This document shows positions 12,457 to 19,358 of a stretch of DNA of 19,358 nucleotides, piece after piece. The stretch comes from Candidatus Syntropharchaeum sp. Lineage in GTDB: Archaea > Halobacteriota > Syntropharchaeia > Alkanophagales > Methanospirareceae. Each line of letters begins with the position of its first letter. Positions within the stretch are counted from its first letter, which is position 1. The position numbers and the translations under genes are program-made. The stretch spans positions 1 to 19,358 of the forward strand of contig JADHYP010000003.1 of the NCBI GenBank assembly GCA_016782355.1, written 5' to 3'. A model generated the notes under the pieces. It ran no database searches. It was not told the DNA's origin and worked only from the letters and a program-made list of their open reading frames with translations.

Positions 12457-14076
12457 TCACTTCCTAAATATATCTAAGAAAATTTCGTTAAGTTTATTCT
12501 TAACTTTGTCAGTATTTTTTCCGTTTATCTCCATTTCTCTAAATTCATAAAACAATTTTAGAATCCCCTCCTCCTTCTCTTTGTCAATTTTTTCTAAATC
12601 AACAACAAATGCGTTGTTAAGATCATTAGGTTCAAACTTCATCAAACCATCCCCATATTCCCTTCTGCTATCTTCAAAAATTTCTTTCGCTACATCAGTA
12701 ATCAAATATGCCATTAAAAGATTCATTCTTGGCATAATATCCGGATTCACATATACACAGTGATATGCCGTTAAATTATATACTCCCGCTTCATTTCTCA
12801 CAAATCTTAACCCTGTACGATTAAATACGGTAACAAGAATAGGAGCAGGTGGCCTATTTTCTAGTGAATACCACGGTGTTCTATGACTTGTGAGATAACG
12901 TTTATGTATCCCTTTTTGTTCCCCTAATTCAATATATTTCCGCAAGTTTTCATTGGTTAGATCTGTCGCATTCAATAAATAAACAGGTTTATCAGCTTTT
13001 TTCAATTGTTCAAAATCTTCATTAGTAAAAAAGTGCCTTCTTGCATAGGGCGCTTTTGCTAAACATGGAAGTAAAAATTGCATCTTTACACCATAGTTCA
13101 TTCTTTTGCTTTCAGAAAACATAAAATAGTTATTTGCTCCTGTTGCGATACCTCTTGAAATTCGGGCATATTTTGAAAAAAGAACTAAATTTTTGTATTT
13201 ATTACCATTGAGTTCCTGGTAATAAATCCTCCATTTCCGCGCTTCATCTAATTCCTTAATCTTAACAACTCTTCCTTTCTTTCTGGTAAGTGGGTAAGAT
13301 AAGATATAATTTTGAATTAACTTAAAATCTTCTATCTTCTTGACATTGATAAATTCCACCTCTTCATTATGTTTGTCATTAGCGAATAAGAGTATTGATG
13401 ATGTTGTTGTGGCATCCTCAAATACTCCAAGATTAAAATCTATTACTATGATAAACCTCAGAGTCCCGCTTTTTTTAATGTATTTTTTAACCTTTTTACC
13501 ATAGTCAGAATTTAAGAATTCTGATGGAACAATATATGCCGCTCGCCCTCCAGTGTTTAATCGCCAAATTGATTTGAGTATAAATAGAGTATAAATATTA
13601 GTAAATCCAGAAAGTTTCATTCCTAACCTTGCATTGAATATGTTAAGGAGAATATCTTTAGGCTCGTAATCGTGGAACTTTAAGTAAGGTGGATTACACA
13701 CAATTCCATCATACTTTTTATCCCAATCCTCAATTAGATAATCTTTATTTAAGATTTGAATGTTAATGCCTTGGACATTAGAAAATATGTTTTTTACAAT
13801 CGCTATCATTTTAGCATCTATTTCATAACCGACAAATTTAAACTTTTCAAGCTCAATGGGATGATTTTTGATAATCGATCTGAAAAATATACCTAACCCT
13901 AACGCAGGATCCAATATTGTGTTACTACTTTCATTACTAATAACCCATTCGGTCATAAAGTCTGCAATGTACATAGGTGTAAAAAATTGCCCCGATTTTT
14001 TTCTATATTCATAAGGAACATTCTTGAGATACTTTTTCTCAGGTGCTTCAGTAAATATTTCACTGGAATTTATCAT
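12457..14076 (-). CDS. N6-adenine DNA methyltransferase, AccI-like restriction-modification system
   Basis: The enzyme has 539 residues and methylates adenine in DNA to protect host sites. GQFFTP (29-34) is the motif X region, LDPALGLGIF (55-64) is the AdoMet-binding motif I, and NPPY (128-131) is the catalytic motif IV. The C-terminal half carries the target-recognition region, with RTPWYSLENRPPAPILVTVF among its patterns. Motif order (X-I-IV, then recognition domain) and length fit gamma-type type II methylases such as M.AccI. It overlaps the nuclease gene by four bases (ATGA) and is the last gene before the attC-like hairpin. It is visibly AT-rich compared with the flanking chromosome. Confidence 0.88.
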   Translation of the reverse strand: MINSSEIFTEAPEKKYLKNVPYEYRKKSGQFFTPMYIADFMTEWVISNESSNTILDPALGLGIFFRSIIKNHPIELEKFKFVGYEIDAKMIAIVKNIFSNVQGINIQILNKDYLIEDWDKKYDGIVCNPPYLKFHDYEPKDILLNIFNARLGMKLSGFTNIYTLFILKSIWRLNTGGRAAYIVPSEFLNSDYGKKVKKYIKKSGTLRFIIVIDFNLGVFEDATTTSSILLFANDKHNEEVEFINVKKIEDFKLIQNYILSYPLTRKKGRVVKIKELDEARKWRIYYQELNGNKYKNLVLFSKYARISRGIATGANNYFMFSESKRMNYGVKMQFLLPCLAKAPYARRHFFTNEDFEQLKKADKPVYLLNATDLTNENLRKYIELGEQKGIHKRYLTSHRTPWYSLENRPPAPILVTVFNRTGLRFVRNEAGVYNLTAYHCVYVNPDIMPRMNLLMAYLITDVAKEIFEDSRREYGDGLMKFEPNDLNNAFVVDLEKIDKEKEEGILKLFYEFREMEINGKNTDKVKNKLNEIFLDIFRK

Positions 14077-15164
14077 ATTATATCACAACCTGTTGAAGAC
14101 AAGCCAATCATTTCATAGAATTGTCCAACATCTAAATACGCCTTTCCACCTTTAAAAGTCACATAAAATAACAGTCTTCCTCTTCCAAGTTCTTTATATT
14201 CGCTTTTGTGATTGGGAAATTCCACTTTTTCTGCCAATAAAATTCCTTGGGTTATATCTATGTGTATTGTTCTTTTGAATTGATTTTTTGCACTTCTCTC
14301 TACAAAGAACCTCTTTCCCTCATTTGATGGAATAGAAATAATTTCCAGAATTCTTTTAAAAGAAATAGCATACACTTTGTCAAAAAATACTTGTACGTAG
14401 TAATGAGGAACACCAAAAATCTTAATCCCGTTATAAATTACGTAAATATCTTCAACTTTAGGAGTGAAACTTAAAAAATCCCTCTTTTTTAAAGAATTTA
14501 TTAAGTTTCTTAGCTCTTTTACCACAGATTTGATAGATTCTACTTTTATTGGTGTTCTTGGTATTGCAAATAATGTACTTTCATCGTTTACATCAATATT
14601 AAAAAGCCAGTTCATCCATCCTTCTGGCAGGCGAGAACATTGACTTCTGAGAGATTCAATAATCCCGCGTATTTCGTTAATTATTTCCTGTCTTCTTCGT
14701 AGAGAAAATTCATTGTATTTGTTAACTAAAAATGAGCTTGACCTTATTTCTAACCCAGCAATAGCTTTTGGTACAATATTGTTTAATTTCTCCTCCTTTA
14801 AATGACCGATGTCAAAATTTGAGTGAAGGTCAAAATCCTCTTTCCTAAAGATAAGTAAATCTGGTCGTTTACCTATTTGATCCAATTCATCTTGATATCT
14901 TTCGTAAAATTCTTTAAATCCCGGCTCTCCAGCTACAACCTGATCAGATTTTCCATATCTTACAGCAATGATTCCATTATCATTTTCATTTATTGCGCTG
15001 AAAATTAAATCTTCTGCCCAGTCGCCTTGTTCTCTATTTGTAAGAAACTCAGAAAATGCCTGTGTTGGAACATTCCCCCTCCTTCTTCTTAGACCAAAAT
15101 TAACTATATCACTAGAGACATCCTTTATCAATTCTTCAATTTCTTTTACGTATTCTCCATTCAT
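14073..15164 (-). CDS. AccI-family type II restriction endonuclease
   Basis: The protein has 363 residues. The PD-(D/E)xK-type core is visible as RPDLLIF (100-106, Asp102) and AGLEIRSSSF (136-145, Glu139 with Arg141 in the lysine place). The EIRSSSFLVNKY string is what I recall as characteristic of AccI nucleases, which cut GT(A/C)(G/T)AC; sequence specificity here is inferred from family only. The nuclease comes before its methylase, with an ATGA overlap. Its own ATG overlaps the stop of the short leader ORF, so leader, nuclease and methylase are coupled. The gene has no obvious damage. Confidence 0.78.
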   Translation of the reverse strand: MNGEYVKEIEELIKDVSSDIVNFGLRRRRGNVPTQAFSEFLTNREQGDWAEDLIFSAINENDNGIIAVRYGKSDQVVAGEPGFKEFYERYQDELDQIGKRPDLLIFRKEDFDLHSNFDIGHLKEEKLNNIVPKAIAGLEIRSSSFLVNKYNEFSLRRRQEIINEIRGIIESLRSQCSRLPEGWMNWLFNIDVNDESTLFAIPRTPIKVESIKSVVKELRNLINSLKKRDFLSFTPKVEDIYVIYNGIKIFGVPHYYVQVFFDKVYAISFKRILEIISIPSNEGKRFFVERSAKNQFKRTIHIDITQGILLAEKVEFPNHKSEYKELGRGRLLFYVTFKGGKAYLDVGQFYEMIGLSSTGCDII

Positions 15165-15307
15165 TTCTCATGCCACCCATACGGTTTGTGGGATATGTCG
15201 CCTAACTGTAAATAACCGAACTCAAGTTCGGTTATTCTTCTAAATGAGGAATTAATCCGAACTACTTCGGTTATCCACGACTCCAGACGAACCAAACTTT
15301 CAATCAT
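15161..15307 (-). CDS. Short leader ORF upstream of AccI-like system (unit 3)
   Basis: This 48-codon ORF has GGGGTGA five bases before its ATG. It starts MIESLVRLES, shares the core ITEVVRINSSFR and ITELEFGY with the leader at 5165-5308, and ends WHEK. The last third is unrelated to unit 1, as if the leader had been joined to different cargo. Its TGA overlaps the nuclease ATG. The middle of about 70 bases is nearly identical to unit 1 and includes the same 11-bp palindrome (15212-15235). No known family is recognised. Confidence 0.55.
   Translation of the reverse strand: MIESLVRLESWITEVVRINSSFRRITELEFGYLQLGDISHKPYGWHEK
15212..15235. promoter_or_regulatory. 11-bp palindrome inside leader ORF (unit 3)
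   Basis: Identical to the palindrome at 5213-5236: ATAACCGAACT and AGTTCGGTTAT around a two-base centre. A candidate operator, or an RNA hairpin ahead of the restriction genes. Confidence 0.55.
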
Positions 15308-15322
15308 TCTTCACCCCATTTT

Positions 15323-15347
15323 CTAATTAATAGTATCCAACGGCTTT
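15323..15347 (-). pseudogene. Last codons of the integrase (copy 3)
   Basis: KPLDTIN followed by TAG matches the KSPLDTFN-TAG end of copy 1. Only about eight codons remain, and they begin exactly at the stop of the methanogenesis marker gene. This gives the right edge of the island. Confidence 0.6.
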
Positions 15348-16571
15348 TCAAACCCCCGACACAAGCGTAGCAATGCCAACCGCGCCTGCATACTGCGAAT
15401 AAGGAGGAACAATAATCTCAACGCCGAGAATATCCTCAAATTCTCGTTTCACGCCCTCTACCAATGACACACCGCCAACAAAAATAACAGGAGGTCGCAT
15501 TTCCATCTCCTGTATCTGATTCTCATATACCTGTTCTGCAACCGAGCGGCACGCAGCAGCCGCTACGTCCTCACGTTTTATCCCGCTGGCAAGTGCAACG
15601 ACAAGACTCTGTATGCCAAATACCATGCAATAGCTCTGCAAATCAAATTTCTCCTTTTCCTTTGCCTTCGATTTCATCGCAAGCAGCCCAAGCTCTGAGA
15701 TGTCCACGTCCAATCGGTGTGATGCCACTTCCAGAAACCTCCCGGAGGCACCACCGCAAATACCGCCCAAATTAAACATATTTGCTATTCCATCCCGCAT
15801 CAGAATCAGCTTATTGTTCATCCCTCCTATGTCTATCACCGTTGCATCGCCTTTGAGTCGCCCGGAAAGAAGAGCTGTTCCTTTTGCGACTACGCTCACC
15901 TCCTCTAAATTGAGAGCGGCCTTTACGTGCTCGCTTACGAGTTCTCGCCCGTGTCCCGTCACACCAATCGCATCAACCGCCTTTTCAGGAATACCGGCAC
16001 CTTTTAACGCCGCTTCTATCGCATCATCTGCGCTTTTTATCGGGTCCGTCGTTGGCAGCCACTCCTCACCTATTATTTCATTATCGCGCATCACCACTGC
16101 CTTCGTAGTAGAAGAGCCGGAATCAACGCCAATCGTAATCCCTTCTTGCTTATCTCGCATCAAAAGCGCCCTCCTTGTTATCAGCGTCTTCAGTGCCTCC
16201 AACCTTGCATATATCTCTATCTCCTTCGGCTTCTCCACGTTTGAGTATGATATGATTGGTATATCCGTTCTCTCATGCAGATACCGCCTTACCGTGTCTC
16301 TTACAATCGTCCCTTCCGCACACTTGAAGCAAGTGAGAAGGAGCGCACCTTTTATCGTCGGGTCGTCTAACATGGATACCGCTCTTGCCATCATCATGTT
16401 TAAGCTCGGGCTCTCCACCTTGACCCCAATCGCTTTACACGCTGCATCCACACTCGATAACTCCAACTCCGGAAAAACCAGTTCAATACCCAATCTCTCT
16501 GCTATGTCGTCAAATATCCATTGAATTCCGCTGTACTCCGTCCCACAAGAAATCTGCACAACTTTCGCCAT
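15348..16571 (-). CDS. mmp15: Methanogenesis marker protein 15 (ASKHA/BadF-type ATPase)
   Basis: The protein has 407 residues. An N-terminal domain of about 140 residues with a CFKC pair (81-84) precedes an actin-like ATPase of the 2-hydroxyacyl-CoA dehydratase activator family. Phosphate-binding GVDSGSSTTK is at 148-157, DIGGMNNK at 247-254, and the FeS-ligand-type cysteines are C272 (ICGGASGRFLE) and C315 (SYCMVFG). This domain arrangement is that of methanogenesis marker 15, one of a set found almost only in organisms with methyl-coenzyme M reductase and implicated in its maturation. It follows mmp5 by seven bases. Downstream, the same-strand leader and restriction genes start within 41 bases with no visible terminator. 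Confidence 0.88.
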   Translation of the reverse strand: MAKVVQISCGTEYSGIQWIFDDIAERLGIELVFPELELSSVDAACKAIGVKVESPSLNMMMARAVSMLDDPTIKGALLLTCFKCAEGTIVRDTVRRYLHERTDIPIISYSNVEKPKEIEIYARLEALKTLITRRALLMRDKQEGITIGVDSGSSTTKAVVMRDNEIIGEEWLPTTDPIKSADDAIEAALKGAGIPEKAVDAIGVTGHGRELVSEHVKAALNLEEVSVVAKGTALLSGRLKGDATVIDIGGMNNKLILMRDGIANMFNLGGICGGASGRFLEVASHRLDVDISELGLLAMKSKAKEKEKFDLQSYCMVFGIQSLVVALASGIKREDVAAAACRSVAEQVYENQIQEMEMRPPVIFVGGVSLVEGVKREFEDILGVEIIVPPYSQYAGAVGIATLVSGV

Positions 16572-16578
16572 TTTTAGC

Positions 16579-17049
16579 TCATTCCTTCTTCTTCTTCTCC
16601 CCCCTTCCTTTTCCTTCTTTCGATAACCGCTCTAAAAAACGCATTATCTCTGTAACCATCTCCTCCATTCTCTCTCCCCCCTCATACCGCACTTCTAACG
16701 TCGGTATCGCACGCTTCCTTATCAAGAACTTGAAGAATTCGTCAGCAACGGCACAGCCCATACAGCCAAAAGTAGGGGGTGCATCGCTTAATATAATTGA
16801 TGCTTCTGCTTTCTCCAGCAAAGGTGCAAGCAGTCCTATTCGCCCTTTTAGCCCCGCAGGTTCTTCCACGGAAACGTATCTCAGTGCCCTTTTCAAGTCC
16901 TCCTCCGTGATATTTATCGGTGGTGCGTCTATTTCCGCATCCCTTACGTGTTCCCCTATCTCCTTCATCAATACTACCGCTTCATGTCCTCCTCTTTCCA
17001 CTAAATCCTACAATATCAAACTATTCGGCGGATACACCAGTACTTTCAT
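16579..17049 (-). CDS. mmp5: Methanogenesis marker protein 5, with in-frame TAG at codon 14
   Basis: From the ATG at 17049 the frame reads MKVLVYPPNSLIL, then TAG (17010-17008), then DLVERGGHEAVVLMKEIGEH and on to a normal end, 156 positions in all. MKVxxYPPNSLIL-x-DLxERxGH is what I recall as the conserved start of methanogenesis marker 5. The body contains DAPPINI and a PPTFGCMGCA cysteine pair. A conventional caller would start at the GTG at 17001 and lose the conserved N-terminus. The TAG is either read as an amino acid (pyrrolysine or a suppressor), a sequencing error, or a recent nonsense mutation. Promoter signals lie where the ATG start requires. The lysine-rich tail (RGEKKKKE) is immediately followed by mmp15. 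Confidence 0.85.
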
Positions 17050-17080
17050 TTTAGTTCGTCCTTCCCGTTATTTCTGTTAA

Positions 17081-17105
17081 TATATCTCTTAAAAATATTT
17101 TAAAT
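17081..17105. promoter_or_regulatory. Divergent promoter region between mmp5 and the helicase
   Basis: On the plus strand CTCTTAAAAA is centred about 26 bases before the helicase ATG (17116), predicting a leaderless mRNA. On the minus strand TTTTAAGAGATATATTA is centred about 38 bases before the mmp5 ATG (17049), predicting a leader of about 12 bases. The position supports the upstream ATG of mmp5, not the GTG. Confidence 0.5.
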
Positions 17106-17115
17106 ACTTATCAAA

Positions 17116-19008
17116 ATGGAGAAAGATAAACCTTCCCTATTTCCTTTCTCTTCTATAAGAGAAGGGCAAAAGGAGTTCATGAAAGATGTAAAACACTCCG
17201 TAGAGGGCGGAAATATTCTCATTGCTCACGCACCTACCGGGATAGGAAAAACGGTTGCTGCTCTCGTTCCGGCTTTGCAATACGCCATCGAAACCGAAAA
17301 AACCGTTTTTTTCCTTACTTCTAAGCGCAGTCAGCACAAAATTGCAATTGACACGCTCAGGTTGATAAAGGAGCATGCGAAACTCGATTTCGTTACGGTT
17401 GACGTTACTTCAAAGCAATCCATGTGCCCAAGAGCGGTATCAATATACCGTGAGTTTTATTCGCTTTTCAACGAATTTTGCAAGTCCGAACAGAAGAGCA
17501 AAAGATGCCGCTATTTCATGAAACGCGATGAAGAAGCGCTGCAGCGTGTAAAAGAGGAGATAATGCACGTAGAGGATTTATGTAGCTGGTGCGCCTCCCG
17601 GGGCGTATGTCCTTATAAGGCGGCTTTGGAAGTGGCTGAAAGTGCTGATGTGCTCGTTTGCGACTATAATTACCTTTTTTCCGCGGACGTCGCAGAAGCG
17701 GTGTTAGAGAAAATAAAAAGGAGCCTGGATGACCTCATTGTAATCGTTGACGAAGCTCATAACCTCCCGGACCGTATAAGAAACAATCTCAGCAGTGAAT
17801 TGCGAATGAGCACCGTAACAGGTGCAGCACGCGGTATCCGCCATACGAACCGTGAGGTGCATGGAAATCTCATGGAATTGGAAAGGATATTCGCAAAATT
17901 GGCTATGGAAGCGAGTAAAAACAAAAGGGTAGAGATAAACGTGGCTACGGATTTTCTGGTGGAAGAAATGGAGAAGGTGTTGAGGAGGCGAATAGAAGCG
18001 ATGAGTTATGATGAATTCGCAAATTCGCTCAGGGAGATTGCAAAAGACTTCCAGACTTCCGGAGGCAGTAAAGACGAGATAGTGCAGAGGAACGTTCTCA
18101 GTGTTGCGGATTTCCTCGATGGCTGGGGAACGAGAGAAAAATGCTTACGGATATTTTCGCTCTCGCAGAACGATAATCCGACCCTTCTCTTCAAACTGCT
18201 CGACCCTTCGGTAATAAGCGAACCGATATTCGCAAAGGCGCATTCTACGATAATGATGAGCGGCACGTTATGCCCAACCGCGATGTATGCCGATGTTTTA
18301 GGCGCTTCTCCTGATAGGCTTAAAGGAAAAGAAATAATTCTGAGGGAATACAAGTCGCCTTTTCCAGCGGAAAACCGGTTGATCGTCGTTACAAAAGAGC
18401 TTACGACGAAATATGCGAAAAGGGGTGAAGAGATGTACAGGAAGGTAGCCGGGAAGATTGGTGAAGTGGCTAAATATGTGGGCGGCGGCATGGCTGTCTT
18501 CTTTCCTTCTTATGCGCTTCTAAAAAACATTGCTGCGTATTTACCTCTGGAAGTAAAAAGAAGGGCGATAGTAGAGCGTAGGGGGATGAAGAAAGAGGAG
18601 AAAAATAGGTTATATGAAATGCTAAGGGCGGATAATGAAGGAATATTGCTTGCCGTGCAGGGCGGTTCGCTTTCCGAAGGCATGGATTATGAATCCAACA
18701 CGCTGAAGGCGATTATCGTGGTTGGATTGCCGTTAAGTCCGCCAACGCTGGAGGTAAAGACGATAGAAGGCTATTATGCCGGTAAATACGGAGCTGAAAA
18801 GGGAAGGCTTTATGGTTACTACTACCCTGCGATAACAAAGGTGCTACAAGCGGCAGGTAGGGGTATAAGAAGCGAGCACGACCGCTGCATCATCATTCTA
18901 ATGGATTACCGATTCGCAAAATACCCGTATAAAAACTGCCTCCCCCCGGATTACGATATGACATTTACGGGTAGAGCGGAAGAGTTTTGCAAAGCCTTCT
19001 TCAAATAA
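17116..19008 (+). CDS. XPD/Rad3-like FeS DNA helicase
   Basis: This is a 630-residue superfamily 2 helicase that unwinds DNA 5' to 3', probably in repair. Walker A is APTGIGKT (39-46) and the DEAH box is at 212-215 (VDEAHNLPD). Motif VI is QAAGRGIRSEHDR near the C-terminus, and MMSGTL opens the second motor domain. The FeS-domain insertion between motifs I and II has cysteines at 104, 122, 131, 156, 159 and 165. LCSWC and GVCPYKAA look like three of the four ligands. An arch-like helical insertion follows the DEAH box. The length is normal for archaeal XPD. The gene is transcribed divergently from mmp5. Confidence 0.92.
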   Translation: MEKDKPSLFPFSSIREGQKEFMKDVKHSVEGGNILIAHAPTGIGKTVAALVPALQYAIETEKTVFFLTSKRSQHKIAIDTLRLIKEHAKLDFVTVDVTSKQSMCPRAVSIYREFYSLFNEFCKSEQKSKRCRYFMKRDEEALQRVKEEIMHVEDLCSWCASRGVCPYKAALEVAESADVLVCDYNYLFSADVAEAVLEKIKRSLDDLIVIVDEAHNLPDRIRNNLSSELRMSTVTGAARGIRHTNREVHGNLMELERIFAKLAMEASKNKRVEINVATDFLVEEMEKVLRRRIEAMSYDEFANSLREIAKDFQTSGGSKDEIVQRNVLSVADFLDGWGTREKCLRIFSLSQNDNPTLLFKLLDPSVISEPIFAKAHSTIMMSGTLCPTAMYADVLGASPDRLKGKEIILREYKSPFPAENRLIVVTKELTTKYAKRGEEMYRKVAGKIGEVAKYVGGGMAVFFPSYALLKNIAAYLPLEVKRRAIVERRGMKKEEKNRLYEMLRADNEGILLAVQGGSLSEGMDYESNTLKAIIVVGLPLSPPTLEVKTIEGYYAGKYGAEKGRLYGYYYPAITKVLQAAGRGIRSEHDRCIIILMDYRFAKYPYKNCLPPDYDMTFTGRAEEFCKAFFK

Positions 19009-19076
19009 TTCTGAGTGAGTAGAAAGTGTTGATAGAGTTTGAAATATTGTGAGTAGCCAAATGAAAAATGAAAATA

Positions 19077-19112
19077 GCAAAGTGCAAAATTCGGCTGGTG
19101 ACGGCACTTTGC
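19077..19112. terminator. Hairpin between convergent genes
   Basis: GCAAAGTGC (19077-19085) and GCACTTTGC (19104-19112) form a perfect 9-bp stem with an 18-base loop. It lies between the helicase stop and the 3' end of the opposing gene, so it may terminate or protect both transcripts. There is no long T-run directly after it. Confidence 0.4.
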
Positions 19113-19164
19113 AATTGGTTTACCATTTGCTGGTCCCAAGTGGGATTTTGGATTGAGGAAGGAA

Positions 19165-19358
19165 CTACAACTCCTCCTCAAGTCCTTCGAGTTCATCACC
19201 AAATTCCTCTTCCACTTCCTTCTCCAGTTCAGCACCAGCACCAAAAGCCTCTTCAATTAGCTCTCTTATGGTATTCCACACTGCAAATGCATCTTTCTTG
19301 TCATAAGGGAAATTAAAAGACTTCCTTGCCCAATCGCTTTCTGCTATCTTTTTACCTT
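19165..19358 (-). CDS. Unidentified acidic protein, C-terminal part (5' end outside window)
   Basis: The last 64 codons of a minus-strand frame run open to the window edge. The readable part is GKKIAESDWARKSFNFPYD, then AFAVWNTIRELIEEAFGAGA, and an acidic tail (EKEVEEEFGDELEGLEEEL) before TAG. The composition is coding-like and helical, but I recognise no family. If TAG were read through, the next in-frame stop is a TAA about 15 codons on. Confidence 0.6.
   Translation of the reverse strand, partial: GKKIAESDWARKSFNFPYDKKDAFAVWNTIRELIEEAFGAGAELEKEVEEEFGDELEGLEEEL

Noticed and set aside
5160..15350. CRISPR array
   Set aside because: The repeats are few, long and unevenly spaced, with genes between them; there are no short regular repeats with unique spacers and no cas genes.
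15700..16524. Long plus-strand ORF (274 codons) opposite mmp15
   Set aside because: Its product is Ser/Pro/Thr-rich with no domain signs, and the minus strand encodes a well-recognised conserved protein over the same bases.
18006..18491. 161-codon minus-strand ORF inside the helicase gene
   Set aside because: Shadow of the helicase reading frame; no domain and no start signal.

Overview
This is a piece of an archaeal chromosome, most likely from a methyl-coenzyme M reductase (Mcr)-bearing euryarchaeon: a methanogen or an anaerobic methane/alkane oxidiser. ANME-1 is my guess from overall style, not something proved here. The indicators are a class I lysyl-tRNA synthetase, RadB, an XPD-type FeS helicase, methanogenesis marker proteins 5 and 15, leaderless-style TATA promoters and GGTGA-type ribosome binding sites.

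Left flank (1-4526), conserved housekeeping genes: the 3' part of a DUF457-like membrane protein, lysS (minus), a small acidic protein, a long imperfect inverted repeat, a DUF92/VTE6-like membrane protein (minus), radB, and an orphan C-terminal piece of lysA. Right flank (15348-19358): an mmp5-mmp15 operon (minus), whose mmp5 carries an in-frame TAG at codon 14; a divergent XPD-like helicase; a convergent hairpin; and the 3' end of an unidentified acidic protein.

Between them (about 4555-15347) is an AT-rich accessory island built from repeated parts. Read on the minus strand from right to left, the pattern is: integrase tail, short ORF with a strong ribosome binding site, cargo operon, attC-like hairpin, YwbE gene, second cargo, structured element, integrase remnant, short ORF, cargo, hairpin, YwbE, cargo, structured element, integrase remnant, short ORF, cargo. 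The three cargos directly behind the short ORFs are an AccI-like restriction-modification pair, an alpha/beta hydrolase followed by a broken MjaI-like restriction-modification locus, and a MntA/HepT toxin-antitoxin pair. The other cargos are an OLD-like ATPase with a small partner, and a three-gene TIGR04255 operon next to a tRNA-like sequence.

Two short ORFs overlap the cargo start by ATGA and share nearly identical DNA that contains an 11-bp palindrome. Both longer integrase remnants appear to share one frameshift, so the units probably spread by duplication after the recombinase died, or they are moved in trans. The most interesting reading is an archaeal, integron-like or duplication-driven defence-cassette array with a swappable-cargo leader. 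That is an inference from repeats and gene order and has not been tested.
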